DNA of 64,000 bases, from assembly GCF_003970675.1 (NCBI RefSeq), contig NZ_CP034562.1, forward strand, positions 310,001 through 374,000, written 5' to 3'. This DNA comes from Flammeovirga pectinis. Lineage in GTDB: Bacteria > Bacteroidota > Bacteroidia > Cytophagales > Flammeovirgaceae. The stretch's first letter is position 1; each line of letters opens with the position of its first letter. Shown here piece after piece: positions 25,517 through 34,700 of the stretch. The notes under the pieces are model-generated. The model did not search any database and was not told the origin of the DNA. It worked only from the letters and a program-made list of their open reading frames with translations. The position numbers were made by a program, and so were the translations under genes.

Positions 25517-26757
25517 ATCGATTAACGTTTATCTACCTTCTGCTTTTGGGGTTATTAAGTTGTACTTCTAAAAATGAGGACTTCTCTTCTGAAAGTGATA
25601 ATAATAAAGTAATTGTCAGAGGATATACCACTGATGCAGATTCTGTTTATTTTAATTTACATGAGGATGAAATCAATAACTTTATTGATATAAGTGAGAC
25701 CAACTTCTTTATTGATCCGTATAGTTTCAATATTGGAAATTGGAAGAACATGTTGAAGAGGAAGAGAGAAATAACCATTAATTCTGTTCATGTTATTGGT
25801 AATTTTAATAATTTTCAATTAACAGACCTTCTCACTAAAAAAGGAAAAATATGGCAATTAAGCCTATCAAAAGCTGATGTAAAAGGGAAAAGTGGTCAGT
25901 TTGGATATATTGTTAATGGCAAATATTTCATTACTCCATTTATTAAGTTGATTAAAAATTATAAGATACAGGTCATAGAGAAATTTAGTTTTCATTTTAT
26001 CAATTTAGTATGGTTAACCTATCTTTTTTATGAGAATGAACAACTAGGGTACACAATTGATAACGATTCAATTTACTTTGTTTTTGATCCCAAAGATTAT
26101 GTTTCTACTACAGATGAAGTAGAAGGATTTGAAAAGATAATCGATCCATCAAAAATAGATCAAGTAGAAGTTACTGGTAGTTTTAGCAATTGGAAAAAAA
26201 GGTTAGTTCTTACCAAGATTAACGATATCTATATCACAACACTAGCTTTAGATTCTACTTTTAAAAATTGGGGTGAATTTAAATATATCATTAATAAGAG
26301 GAAGTGGGTTACACCACCTTTTGTAGTTACAAATAAAATTGGAAAAGTAAAAAATGACAATAATTTTAACTACACATTTAGGACAAAGAATAAAGAAAAT
26401 ATTCGGGGGTATTATCTAAAAGGAGATAGCGTAATTTTTGAATGGCAGTTAGAAAAGTTACAGCTACTAAACTTCTATCATGAAACGGTAGTGGACTCTC
26501 ATAAAGTAAAAAATCTGTATTTACATGGAGTATTTAATACAGAGGATAAAGAGAATAAAAGGTTAATGCAACAGATCGGCGATAAGCGTTTTAGGATTGC
26601 TTATCCTGTTTCTAGTTTTGAAAAAGGAAGAGATTATACGTTCATTTTTTATATGAATGGCGCACTTGAATTGATCCCTCCACATGATGCATCTAATGTT
26701 AAGCATTCAGATGCTTTTGCACCTTTCCAGACAATGCGTTTTAACATGAAATTATAA
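25513..26757 (+). CDS. Lipoprotein with repeated glycogen-binding-like (CBM48/E-set) units
   Basis: The 414-aa protein has a lipoprotein signal (Cys17 in LLGLLSC). Three regions share the E-set pattern 'hydrophobic strand - G-x-F-x-x-W/F'. They are VHVIGNFNNFQL (about 94-105), VEVTGSFSNWKK (about 217-228) and LYLHGVFNTEDK (about 335-346). Each is followed by a strand with a 'Y-x-I-N-x-K/G' turn like that of AMPK/CBM48 carbohydrate-binding modules. Its ATG overlaps the stop of the LytTR gene (ATGA), so it is translated with the two-component pair. I infer that it is the outer sensor or the effector of that system, perhaps binding a glycan. It is not a known enzyme. Confidence 0.6.
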   Translation: MNRLTFIYLLLLGLLSCTSKNEDFSSESDNNKVIVRGYTTDADSVYFNLHEDEINNFIDISETNFFIDPYSFNIGNWKNMLKRKREITINSVHVIGNFNNFQLTDLLTKKGKIWQLSLSKADVKGKSGQFGYIVNGKYFITPFIKLIKNYKIQVIEKFSFHFINLVWLTYLFYENEQLGYTIDNDSIYFVFDPKDYVSTTDEVEGFEKIIDPSKIDQVEVTGSFSNWKKRLVLTKINDIYITTLALDSTFKNWGEFKYIINKRKWVTPPFVVTNKIGKVKNDNNFNYTFRTKNKENIRGYYLKGDSVIFEWQLEKLQLLNFYHETVVDSHKVKNLYLHGVFNTEDKENKRLMQQIGDKRFRIAYPVSSFEKGRDYTFIFYMNGALELIPPHDASNVKHSDAFAPFQTMRFNMKL

Positions 26758-26758
26758 C

Positions 26759-26793
26759 AAAAATGGCTACCTTATGAGGGTAGCCATTTTTAT
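26759..26793. terminator. Bidirectional terminator between convergent genes
   Basis: AAATGGCTACC pairs with GGGTAGCCATTT around a 5- to 6-nt loop, with A on the left and TTTTTAT on the right. It serves the LytTR operon and the sulfatase gene on the opposite strand. Confidence 0.85.
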
Positions 26794-26810
26794 ATTGGGA
26801 ATATTTTTAA

Positions 26811-28553
26811 TTATTCACTTGCACCTTTAAATGGGTTCCAGTCATCTGCAACTTCCATTAGGTGATTTTTTTCTGCATAACCTTTGTATAAGGCTAACAT
26901 CTTTTTAAATCTTTCTGGTTGATCTGCTTGTAGATCTTTTGTTTCTGATGGATCATTTACAACATTATATAAATGCCATTTACCATCACCAAACATACCA
27001 GTACGGACTTTGATTGCTTTATAGTTACCACTCATGATATAGCTATTGCCAAATAATTCAAAAGCATACCAATCATCTTCCGTTCTTACTATATCAGATT
27101 TACCATCTAAGAAAGGTTTAATACTTACTCCAGATGGAGCAACTACTTTTCTTCCTTTATAATTTGTTTGAGGGTGCTTAATATTAGCATACTCTAAAAT
27201 TGTCATCGGAATATCTTTAACAGAAACTACTGCATTAGTAGTTTTACCTGCTAACTGATGTTTGCTATTAAATGCTCCTGGAGGTACAATCATCATTGGA
27301 ACACGGATACCGCCTTCACCAATAAACCATTTCCACCATTGTAAACCACCTGTAGCAGCATTTGCCCAAGAAACACCAATTGTATTTTCAGAGTTGGCTG
27401 TACCAATTGCTTCAAAAGAACCATCGAATTGAGTTTCTACCCATTTAGCCATTTCTGGATTACCTGTTTTAGGGTGAGTAGGTTCAAATCCTTCAGGACC
27501 ATTGTCTGTTAAATAAACAACTAGAGTGTTGTCTAATTCTCCAGATGCTTTTAAATGATCTAACATCTGACCAATACGGTTGTCTTGGTCTTCAATCATG
27601 GCAGCGTAAGTAGCCATAATTTTAGCTTGTTTCTCTTTTTCTTTCTTAGATAATTTATTCCATTTGTGTGTTAAACTATTTTCAGGTGCTTCAACAGCTG
27701 AATGAGAGATTAATCCTTGCTTTTTTAAGCTTTCATATCTTGCTTTTTTTAGACCTGCATATCCTAATTCTAAATATTTAGGATAATACTTCATGATTAA
27801 TTCAGGTGGAGCTTGAATAGGGAAGTGTGCCGTTGTAAATGCCATATATGCAAACCATGGCTTGTCAGATTTCTGACCTTCTTTAATAAACTGAAGCATT
27901 TGATTTGTATACAATTCTCCAGAGTAAACACCACTTGGGCGATCATAATGCTCACCATTTAAAGTCCAATGTTCTTTACGTTTTTCATTTAAACCATTTG
28001 GTTTAGAGAAATCAGGTGTCATTGCTAAATCATTCCAATGGTTAGAACCACCAGAAAGAATACCAAATTCTTTTGTGAAACCCCATCCTAACGGACCAAA
28101 TCCACCAGCAGCTTCGCCACCTAAATGCCATTTACCAACTTTGTATACATCGTATCCAGCATCGTTAAATAACTCACTCATTGCTACTGCATTTTTAGTT
28201 AAGTAAGTTTCGTAACCAGGTTTACCTCTTGTTGGAGGATATACTGAATAATCGAAAGCACCTAAACCAATTTCAATGTTATTACAACCTGTAAATAACA
28301 TAGATCTTGTAACAGAACAAACTGGAGAAACGTGGAAGTTTGTAAAACGAACACCATGGTTAGCTAGTCTATCCATGTTTGGTGTTTTAATTTCAGAACC
28401 ATAAGTTCCTAAATCACCAAAAGCAATATCATCACCAACTAAGAGTAATATGTTAGGCTTCTTTGCAGATGTATCTTCTGTTTTTTGAGCAGCTTCTTTT
28501 CCGCAGCTCAATAAAGTAACAGAAAGAGAAAATAATAAAATAAGTTTTTTCAT
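26811..28553 (-). CDS. Sulfatase-family lipoprotein with atypical CSVTR motif
   Basis: The 580-aa protein has a lipoprotein signal (Cys17 in LLSC). It shows the sulfatase fold: metal-binding L-V-G-D-D-I near residue 40, then the active-site region with C-S-V-T-R followed by S-M-L-F-T-G. Further marks are the later K-V-G-K-W-H-L-G motif and V-V-Y-L-T-D-N-G-P. The family rule is C/S-x-P/A-x-R at the active site, where the Cys becomes formylglycine; here the third position is Val. The length suits an arylsulfatase of the S1 type with a C-terminal extension. The lipid anchor suggests a periplasmic or surface place and action on a sulfated glycan of algae or animals. Substrate cannot be told from sequence. 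Confidence 0.85.
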   Translation of the reverse strand: MKKLILLFSLSVTLLSCGKEAAQKTEDTSAKKPNILLLVGDDIAFGDLGTYGSEIKTPNMDRLANHGVRFTNFHVSPVCSVTRSMLFTGCNNIEIGLGAFDYSVYPPTRGKPGYETYLTKNAVAMSELFNDAGYDVYKVGKWHLGGEAAGGFGPLGWGFTKEFGILSGGSNHWNDLAMTPDFSKPNGLNEKRKEHWTLNGEHYDRPSGVYSGELYTNQMLQFIKEGQKSDKPWFAYMAFTTAHFPIQAPPELIMKYYPKYLELGYAGLKKARYESLKKQGLISHSAVEAPENSLTHKWNKLSKKEKEKQAKIMATYAAMIEDQDNRIGQMLDHLKASGELDNTLVVYLTDNGPEGFEPTHPKTGNPEMAKWVETQFDGSFEAIGTANSENTIGVSWANAATGGLQWWKWFIGEGGIRVPMMIVPPGAFNSKHQLAGKTTNAVVSVKDIPMTILEYANIKHPQTNYKGRKVVAPSGVSIKPFLDGKSDIVRTEDDWYAFELFGNSYIMSGNYKAIKVRTGMFGDGKWHLYNVVNDPSETKDLQADQPERFKKMLALYKGYAEKNHLMEVADDWNPFKGASE

Positions 28554-29055
28554 AAAAGGTTATGTATTTCGTATTAAAGAGAAAGTTTCTTATTAAGAAT
28601 ATACCAAATCAACTTTGGGAATTGATTGAGTCTATAAAGATATTATTATTATTGGATTTTTTTAATAAATATTAGCTTAAACCTTTTATTTGAATAGTTA
28701 TACTTCTTTATCTAGATATGAAATGATACATCTAGGTCTTTATAATTTACAAAAGGTGCTTTTAGAACTGAGTAGTTTTTAATGGATTTTTTTAACCTGC
28801 CCTAAAAGTTGTATTGATACACCACTTAGTAATAGAAAGAGTAAAATTCGCATTGAATAGAAGTTTGTTTTTATAATTAGTCGAATCAATTTACTATAAT
28901 TTCCTCATTTTAGTATCATAAAGCACCTTTTTTAAACTTTTTGGAACTTTTTTCAAAAAAAAATAAAAAAGTTGAGTACAAAAAATAGTATGCCTCCTTT
29001 ACCTATTTAGAAACTGTTTAATACGTGAATTAATAATATAACTCTACTTTTTCTT
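28554..29055. other. 502-bp intergenic gap between divergent genes
   Basis: AT-rich spacer between the divergent sulfatase and YHYH genes. It must hold promoters of both. There is a long A run near 28960. I see no ORF of note, no clear inverted repeat and no copy of the ACCGT palindrome. Confidence 0.5.
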
Positions 29056-29784
29056 ATGAATACTATACTATCTACTTACACAAATAAATTAGTACTTGCT
29101 TTTTTATTAATAGGATTCACAACATCATGTGTATCTACAAAAGGAGATGATTCTTCTGAAGTGAAATCAGTAGCTAAAGAGGATAACAAAATATATAAAT
29201 CAAAAAGATTGCTTTCTACAGCATTCGATGAATTTGATTCAAAAATAGTATCAATATCATTAGACGGAAGCGAAGTAATTATCGAAAGTCATGGTGCTGA
29301 AGAGGCTGGGACTTATTGGGGAAATGAAGAAGAAGAGACCTTTGAAGAATTAGGTGATAAGCCTTCTAAGTCTCAGAATATAGTAAATACCATTCTAACT
29401 GTACCAACTAAACCAAACGTGGTGAGTTCTACATTAGAATCTAGTTTTGGACCTGTAGGTATTGCTTTAAACGGAGCAATTATCTATCATGATAATGATA
29501 ATGAGGGATTAAATCATATTCCTTTAGAGTCTCAAAAGTGGTCTAAAAATAACGATAACTTAATTGGTGTAATAGCTGATGGGTTCTTCTTATATGGTCA
29601 GAAATGTGCTTCTTCTAACAATTATCCAGAAGATTTGGATTATTCTGGAGGTCACTCAACGATCACGAAACATAGTAATGAAAAAATTTATCATTATCAT
29701 GTACACCACAAAGAAAATTTAAATACTTTTTATGTCGCTACTCAAGATGACACAGAAGGTTTGGCAAATGCTAATACAAAATAA
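29056..29784 (+). CDS. YHYH-domain lipoprotein
   Basis: The 242-aa protein has a lipoprotein signal (Cys25 in FTTSC). A strongly acidic linker follows (about 30-110). The YHYH domain is at about 130-235, with 'F-G-P-V-G-I-A-L-N-G-A' and the name motif 'Y-H-Y-H-V-H-H' near 214-220. The family is common in marine bacteria and often lies near oxidase-like or metal proteins; its function is not known. The His-rich motif suggests metal binding. It is a single-gene unit, followed by three hairpins. Confidence 0.82.
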   Translation: MNTILSTYTNKLVLAFLLIGFTTSCVSTKGDDSSEVKSVAKEDNKIYKSKRLLSTAFDEFDSKIVSISLDGSEVIIESHGAEEAGTYWGNEEEETFEELGDKPSKSQNIVNTILTVPTKPNVVSSTLESSFGPVGIALNGAIIYHDNDNEGLNHIPLESQKWSKNNDNLIGVIADGFFLYGQKCASSNNYPEDLDYSGGHSTITKHSNEKIYHYHVHHKENLNTFYVATQDDTEGLANANTK

Positions 29785-29807
29785 TTCTTTATTCTATTTC
29801 TATTCAT

Positions 29808-29911
29808 CAAAGGAATTACTGTATGTGAATCAAGGTAATCCTTTGGTGTAGAGATAGAAAAGATAAGGGTGTAAATGTCTACTAATTGGGGAATTAACCA
29901 GACATTTTACA
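29808..29911 (+). repeat. Two successive hairpins after the YHYH gene
   Basis: Hairpin A at 29808-29845: CAAAGGAATTAC with GTAATCCTTTG, one bulge. Hairpin B at 29870-29911: TGTAAATGTCT with AGACATTTTACA, one bulge and a 19-nt loop. Neither has a T run. Together with the terminator at 29945 they make a structured 180-nt stretch without an ORF of note. Confidence 0.45.
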
Positions 29912-29944
29912 TTTAAAAATACACAGTAAAATAGGATAAACAGA

Positions 29945-29987
29945 AGAGATCTCACAGTTTTTGACCGTGAGATCTTTATTTTTTTTA
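29945..29987 (+). terminator. Rho-independent terminator
   Basis: AGATCTCAC pairs with GTGAGATCT (9 bp) over an 11-nt loop. It is followed by TTATTTTTTTT. It lies 160 bp after the YHYH gene stop. Confidence 0.75.
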
Positions 29988-30048
29988 AAACTTTTGGTGA
30001 TGTTTTTTAAGCTGAGATATTACTTATTGAACTTAAAAAAATAGAACA

Positions 30049-30480
30049 ATGAACAATTTTACAAAAATCTTCTTCGCGCTTATTTCTTCATTATTATTTG
30101 CATCATGTCAAGTAGAAAAACCATCTATAGTGATACAATCTAATTTAGAACGTCATTTTCCAGAAGCAAAAGATATTGTTTGGGAGTTAGAAGGTGATGA
30201 ATGGGAAGCTGAATTCACAATGCATGGAATAGATTGTGAAGTGGAATACTCTAAAAATGGAGATTGGGTAGAAACAGAGCTTTCTTTGGATGAAAATCAA
30301 GTTCCAGAAAACATTATTAATGCAGTAGAAAAAGAAGGTGACTTTGATATTGCAGAAACAGAAGTAACAATTACTGCAGAAGTAATTATTTACGGTGTTT
30401 TAGTTAAACAAGATGATAAAGAGAAAGTAATATATATAAGCGAAGCAGGTATAATTCTAGAAATAGAAGAACTTGCATAA
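30049..30480 (+). CDS. PepSY-like (DUF2874) lipoprotein
   Basis: The 143-aa protein has a lipoprotein signal with Cys20 (LLFASC). Two PepSY-like units are visible. Each has a helix with F/I-P, a strand, and an acidic turn. The first contains LERHFPEAKDIVWELEG and WEAEFTMHGIDCEVEYSKNG, the standard PF11396 pattern in Bacteroidota. The protein is strongly acidic. It sits alone with its own terminator. Such proteins are thought to be periplasmic binding or inhibitor modules; no precise role is known. Confidence 0.75.
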   Translation: MNNFTKIFFALISSLLFASCQVEKPSIVIQSNLERHFPEAKDIVWELEGDEWEAEFTMHGIDCEVEYSKNGDWVETELSLDENQVPENIINAVEKEGDFDIAETEVTITAEVIIYGVLVKQDDKEKVIYISEAGIILEIEELA

Positions 30481-30495
30481 AGCTACTTAAATAGA

Positions 30496-30537
30496 AAAAG
30501 CGTCTCACCTTAATTTTGGGTGAGACGCTTTTTTTAT
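30496..30537. terminator. Bidirectional terminator
   Basis: AAAAGCGTCTCACC pairs with GGGTGAGACGCTTTT, with further T on the right and A on the left. It sits between the PepSY-like gene and the alpha/beta hydrolase on the other strand. Confidence 0.88.
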
Positions 30538-30543
30538 TCCAAT

Positions 30544-31584
30544 TTATAACAAGATTTTTTCTACTTCCTGATTAAATTTATCGGCTTCCTCAAATAATGG
30601 ATTATGAGCAGAATTTTCGAAAATAATAAATTTCTTTTTAGGAGCCTCAATCACATCAAAATAGATTTTAGCTAATGTAAAAGAAGTAACATAATCATGT
30701 TTTCCTTGTAGAAAATAAATGGGTACATCAACCTTTTTTATAGATTCAAAGAGGTTGTCTTTTAGAACATTAGGGAATAAATGTTCTAAAGAGATAAATG
30801 TTCCAGACATCATCCCAATTTTATTTGAGAATGTATATTCTTTACAATTAATAATGGGCCAAAGCATCATATCAAAGTTGCTCATCTCATAAGTAGCACC
30901 ATGAAGTTTATCAAGATATTGCCTTTGAGAAAATACCCATTCGAGTGTTTTGTTTGCAGGAGCTTTAGGCAGACTACCCATTTTAGTCATTTCTTTTAAA
31001 GTCTCTTTATCGTTATTCTTTTTAGCATTATCAATAATATATTGATAACCCAGCATTTCACTTTTATACTGATTACTAATTTGGCCAGTACCAATATAAG
31101 CATGGTAATCTTTAGGGTATTTTTTTACGGTATGAAGCCCCAAATAAGAACCCCAAGAATGGCCTAGAATATAAATTTTTTCTTTCTTGAATCTCTTTTT
31201 AAGATAAAGCGTTAATGCGTGAGTATCTTCTATCATCTGATTAAGATTTAGTGTGCTACTGTCTTTATCGGCATAAGAATTACTTGCTCCCCTTTGGTCG
31301 TAATAAACTACAGTAAATTTATTTTCGAGTGTATTATTAAAGTATCTCATCATTGGTAATTCCGTAGTACCGGGGCCACCATGAAGCATTAATAAAACAG
31401 GATTATTTTTATCTTCTCCTCGTATTACCGTAAATAATTTCGAATTATTGATAGGAATATTTACAACTTCAGCCACGCCACCATCAATTCTAGGTGTTTT
31501 TCCACTACTGTAGGCAATAAGTATAAATACAGAAACGGCCACAATACAGCCAATTAGAAAAAGAAATTTCAATAATTTTTTCAT
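30544..31584 (-). CDS. Membrane-anchored alpha/beta hydrolase, prolyl aminopeptidase-like
   Basis: The 346-aa protein has one N-terminal membrane helix (residues 5-25) that would act as a signal anchor. The alpha/beta-hydrolase fold has the oxyanion motif H-G-G-P-G-T, Y-Y-D-Q-R-G-A, the nucleophile elbow G-H-S-W-G-S, and the late acid and His (Q-G-K-H-D-Y and N-S-A-H-N). H-G-G-P-G and D-Q-R-G are the marks of the prolyl iminopeptidase (S33) group. The catalytic region faces the periplasm if the helix is uncleaved. The substrate may be a peptide or a small ester; sequence alone does not decide it. Confidence 0.85.
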   Translation of the reverse strand: MKKLLKFLFLIGCIVAVSVFILIAYSSGKTPRIDGGVAEVVNIPINNSKLFTVIRGEDKNNPVLLMLHGGPGTTELPMMRYFNNTLENKFTVVYYDQRGASNSYADKDSSTLNLNQMIEDTHALTLYLKKRFKKEKIYILGHSWGSYLGLHTVKKYPKDYHAYIGTGQISNQYKSEMLGYQYIIDNAKKNNDKETLKEMTKMGSLPKAPANKTLEWVFSQRQYLDKLHGATYEMSNFDMMLWPIINCKEYTFSNKIGMMSGTFISLEHLFPNVLKDNLFESIKKVDVPIYFLQGKHDYVTSFTLAKIYFDVIEAPKKKFIIFENSAHNPLFEEADKFNQEVEKILL

Positions 31585-31788
31585 ATTAAATTATAAATAG
31601 TAAATAATAATTATTGCTAGTATTTAAAGTTACATGAGGGTGTTAATTACTATTCAGACAATTGAAATCTACTATAGACAATTAATAATTTTAAATATGA
31701 TTTACATAACTTATTTGTTCTCAGTTCTAAAACTTGATAACTTGTACTATAAAAGCATCTTTTTGATCAACCAACTAATACTACCACA

Positions 31789-34700
31789 TTGAAATTTTTT
31801 TCATTTTTTACACTACTATTCTATCTTATTTTACCCTCGTTTGCGCAAGAATCAAGAGGATTGGTTTTAAATGTAGACCAGCAAGAGAAGAAAAATATAA
31901 AAGCAATAATTGTTGGAGTTTCTACTTACGAAAACCTTTCAGCAGCAGCTCAATTAAAATATGCAAATAAAGATGCCGAAGCATTTGCTAATTTTTTAAC
32001 GCAACATGCACATATCGACCCCTCTAATATCCATTTATTTTTAGATGATAAAGCTACTGCAATTCAAGTTTGGGCAAGTATAAGAACAGCATTAAGTAAG
32101 GCCGAAGAAGGAGATGAATTGATTATTTACTTTGCAGGACATGGTGATGTAGATGCCATGACAGATAATGCCTATTTATTAACGCATGATGCTTCTTCTC
32201 CAGAAGAAAAGAGCTTTTATATGATGACCTCAATTGATGTTAGCATGTTACAAAAAATGGTAAGTAAAATGACTGCCATGAAGAAATTTCATGTTTTAAT
32301 GATTACAGATGCTTGTCGTTCAGGTCATATTTTAAGTACTGAAGGATTATCAGACCAAACATTAACTTCTTTAATTGCTGACTGGAACAATACTAATAAA
32401 TTAGTGTCTTGTGCTCCTAATCAACTTTCTTACGAAGGGGTAGAATGGGGTAATGGACATGGTGCTTTTACGCACTTTTTATTGAAAGGATTAATGGGTG
32501 AAGCAGATATTGATGAGAATAATGCTGTTGATTTAGGAGAACTTTATGACTATACTCGTGGCAATGTGCGTAGAGAGACTAAAGGAAAACAGTCTCCTCA
32601 ATACAAAGGAAATGATGCTGATATATTAATGACTGTAGACGCTAAACTTCTTGATTTAGCACGACAAAATAATTACAATATATCGGGAATGGAAGTAGCA
32701 AGCAGAGCTGTTGATACTACAAATTCAGACCCTTCAGAAAATCAGAAAGAAGAATTAAATACTTTTTTGGCAGCTATTGATCAACACAGATTAATCCCTC
32801 CAAAATATATTAAGGCAACAGAGAATACGTCGATTTCGTTTTCATCAGTCACAAAAAAATACCAACAATTAGAAGACTTATCAACATTTAAAAACAGAGT
32901 GTTGATAAGGTTTGGAAATAACACCATTGAAATATTAGACAACTCTCTTAATTCAGTTGCTAAAATTAAAATTGATTACGATACACCAAAGTTATTTGCA
33001 GGAAATGGAGATTATTGGGCATTAGCAGGTACGTCAAAAACTGTGGCAAGGTATTCAGATCAACAATTAATAGAAAAATCTACCTACCATAAAGCAACAA
33101 TAAATGCTTTAGCAATTAGTAAAGAAGCGACAATTGTTACGGGAGATGAAAAAGGAAATGTTTTTATCTGGAAAAATGGAGAAGAATCAGCAAAGAAATT
33201 AACGAAAGTAGTTGCGGCAGTACAGAATATTACTTTATCAGAAAACGAAAAATATATTGCTATTGCTGATGTAGAGGGACAATTGGTAGTTTGGGATATT
33301 CAGAAAAAAGAGAAAATTCTAACCGAAAAATTATCTATACAAGCCAATAGAAAAATGGTTTTTATAGCAGAGGGAAATACATTATTAGTACCAAATGGAA
33401 GAGGTATAAAACAAATTGATCTTGTAAAGAAAAAAACAAACGCAGAGATTACATTACCAAATAGGCATATCCCTAATAGTTTGATGCAATTGGATGAAAA
33501 TTATGTCTTGATTTTAGGGAATAAAGGCCAACTATTACTGCTAAACAATAAAGACAATTCGGTAAAAGAAATGGGGCAAAATCCTCTTGGAGCTAATGTG
33601 AAAGTAGCCGCTACTCAAAATAGCTTTTATGCAATGAGTTCTTCTAAATTACAGCAATCTAAACTTACAATTCCTTTACCTTATGCTGAAGATTTTTATA
33701 CAAAAATAGAAGAATCAGCGCATTATAGTGAACAAGAAAAAGAAAATGCAAAGGGAGTTTTAGCAATTGCACTACAAGAAGATGCACAGAATATTATTAC
33801 CCCTTTTATATTAGGGTCTTCAGTTCAACCTTCTCTAAATCAGATAAAAGAAGCTATTTATCAGCTAAATTATGCTATTCGTTTATATAATGATAACCCG
33901 TTTATTACGGAGGTGATTTATGCTCGAAAGTGGTTTTTAGAAGCCTATGAAATTATTATAGGGAACGATATTAGGAACTTTCCAAAAGCTGTGGCACTTT
34001 TTAATAAAATAATTGAGCAACAACCCAATGCGGCGTACCCTTATAATGGAATTGCACTTGTAAATCAGAAATTAATGGATTTAGCAAGAACCAAAAAAAG
34101 TATTGCTAAAGCAGGTAGTTTAATGCCAAAATGGACTGCTCCTAAAAGTACTTTAGCAACTACTTTCATTATAGAAGAAAAGTATACAGATGCGATTAAA
34201 ATGTATGATGAAATAATTGAAATCATACCTAAAAATGCAAAAGGATATGTTGGTAAAGCACAGGTATACCAGATGATGGGATATTACCAAAAAGCATGGG
34301 ATTTATTGAATGAAGCTACAGCAAAAGTAGGAACAGATATAAGTATTGAAGAGACAAAGGCTACTCTTTTAATAGATTTGGGTGATTTATTAGAAGCTGA
34401 AAAGTGCTTAAATAAGTTATTAAAGGGAAGTTATATTTCTACATCCACCTACCTTTCTTATGTACAACTGAAAGAAGAATTTTACGACAGACAGGATAGA
34501 GATATTGCATTATTAATAGATGCCCAACAGTTACTTTTATCTGCAATAGAATTGCACCCAACAAATGCTGATTTGTATGCAGAATTGGGGAAATTATTTA
34601 CAAGGTATCCTAATGTTTTTAAGGTAAAGCCATCAGAAGTTTATGCGTTATTTAATCAGGCGTTACTTTTAGCTCCTTTTAATCAGGTGGCATTAAAAAA

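Noticed and set aside
28950-28975. A-rich run as a possible slipping or recombination site
   Set aside because: Such runs are common in low-GC spacers and no other sign supports it.
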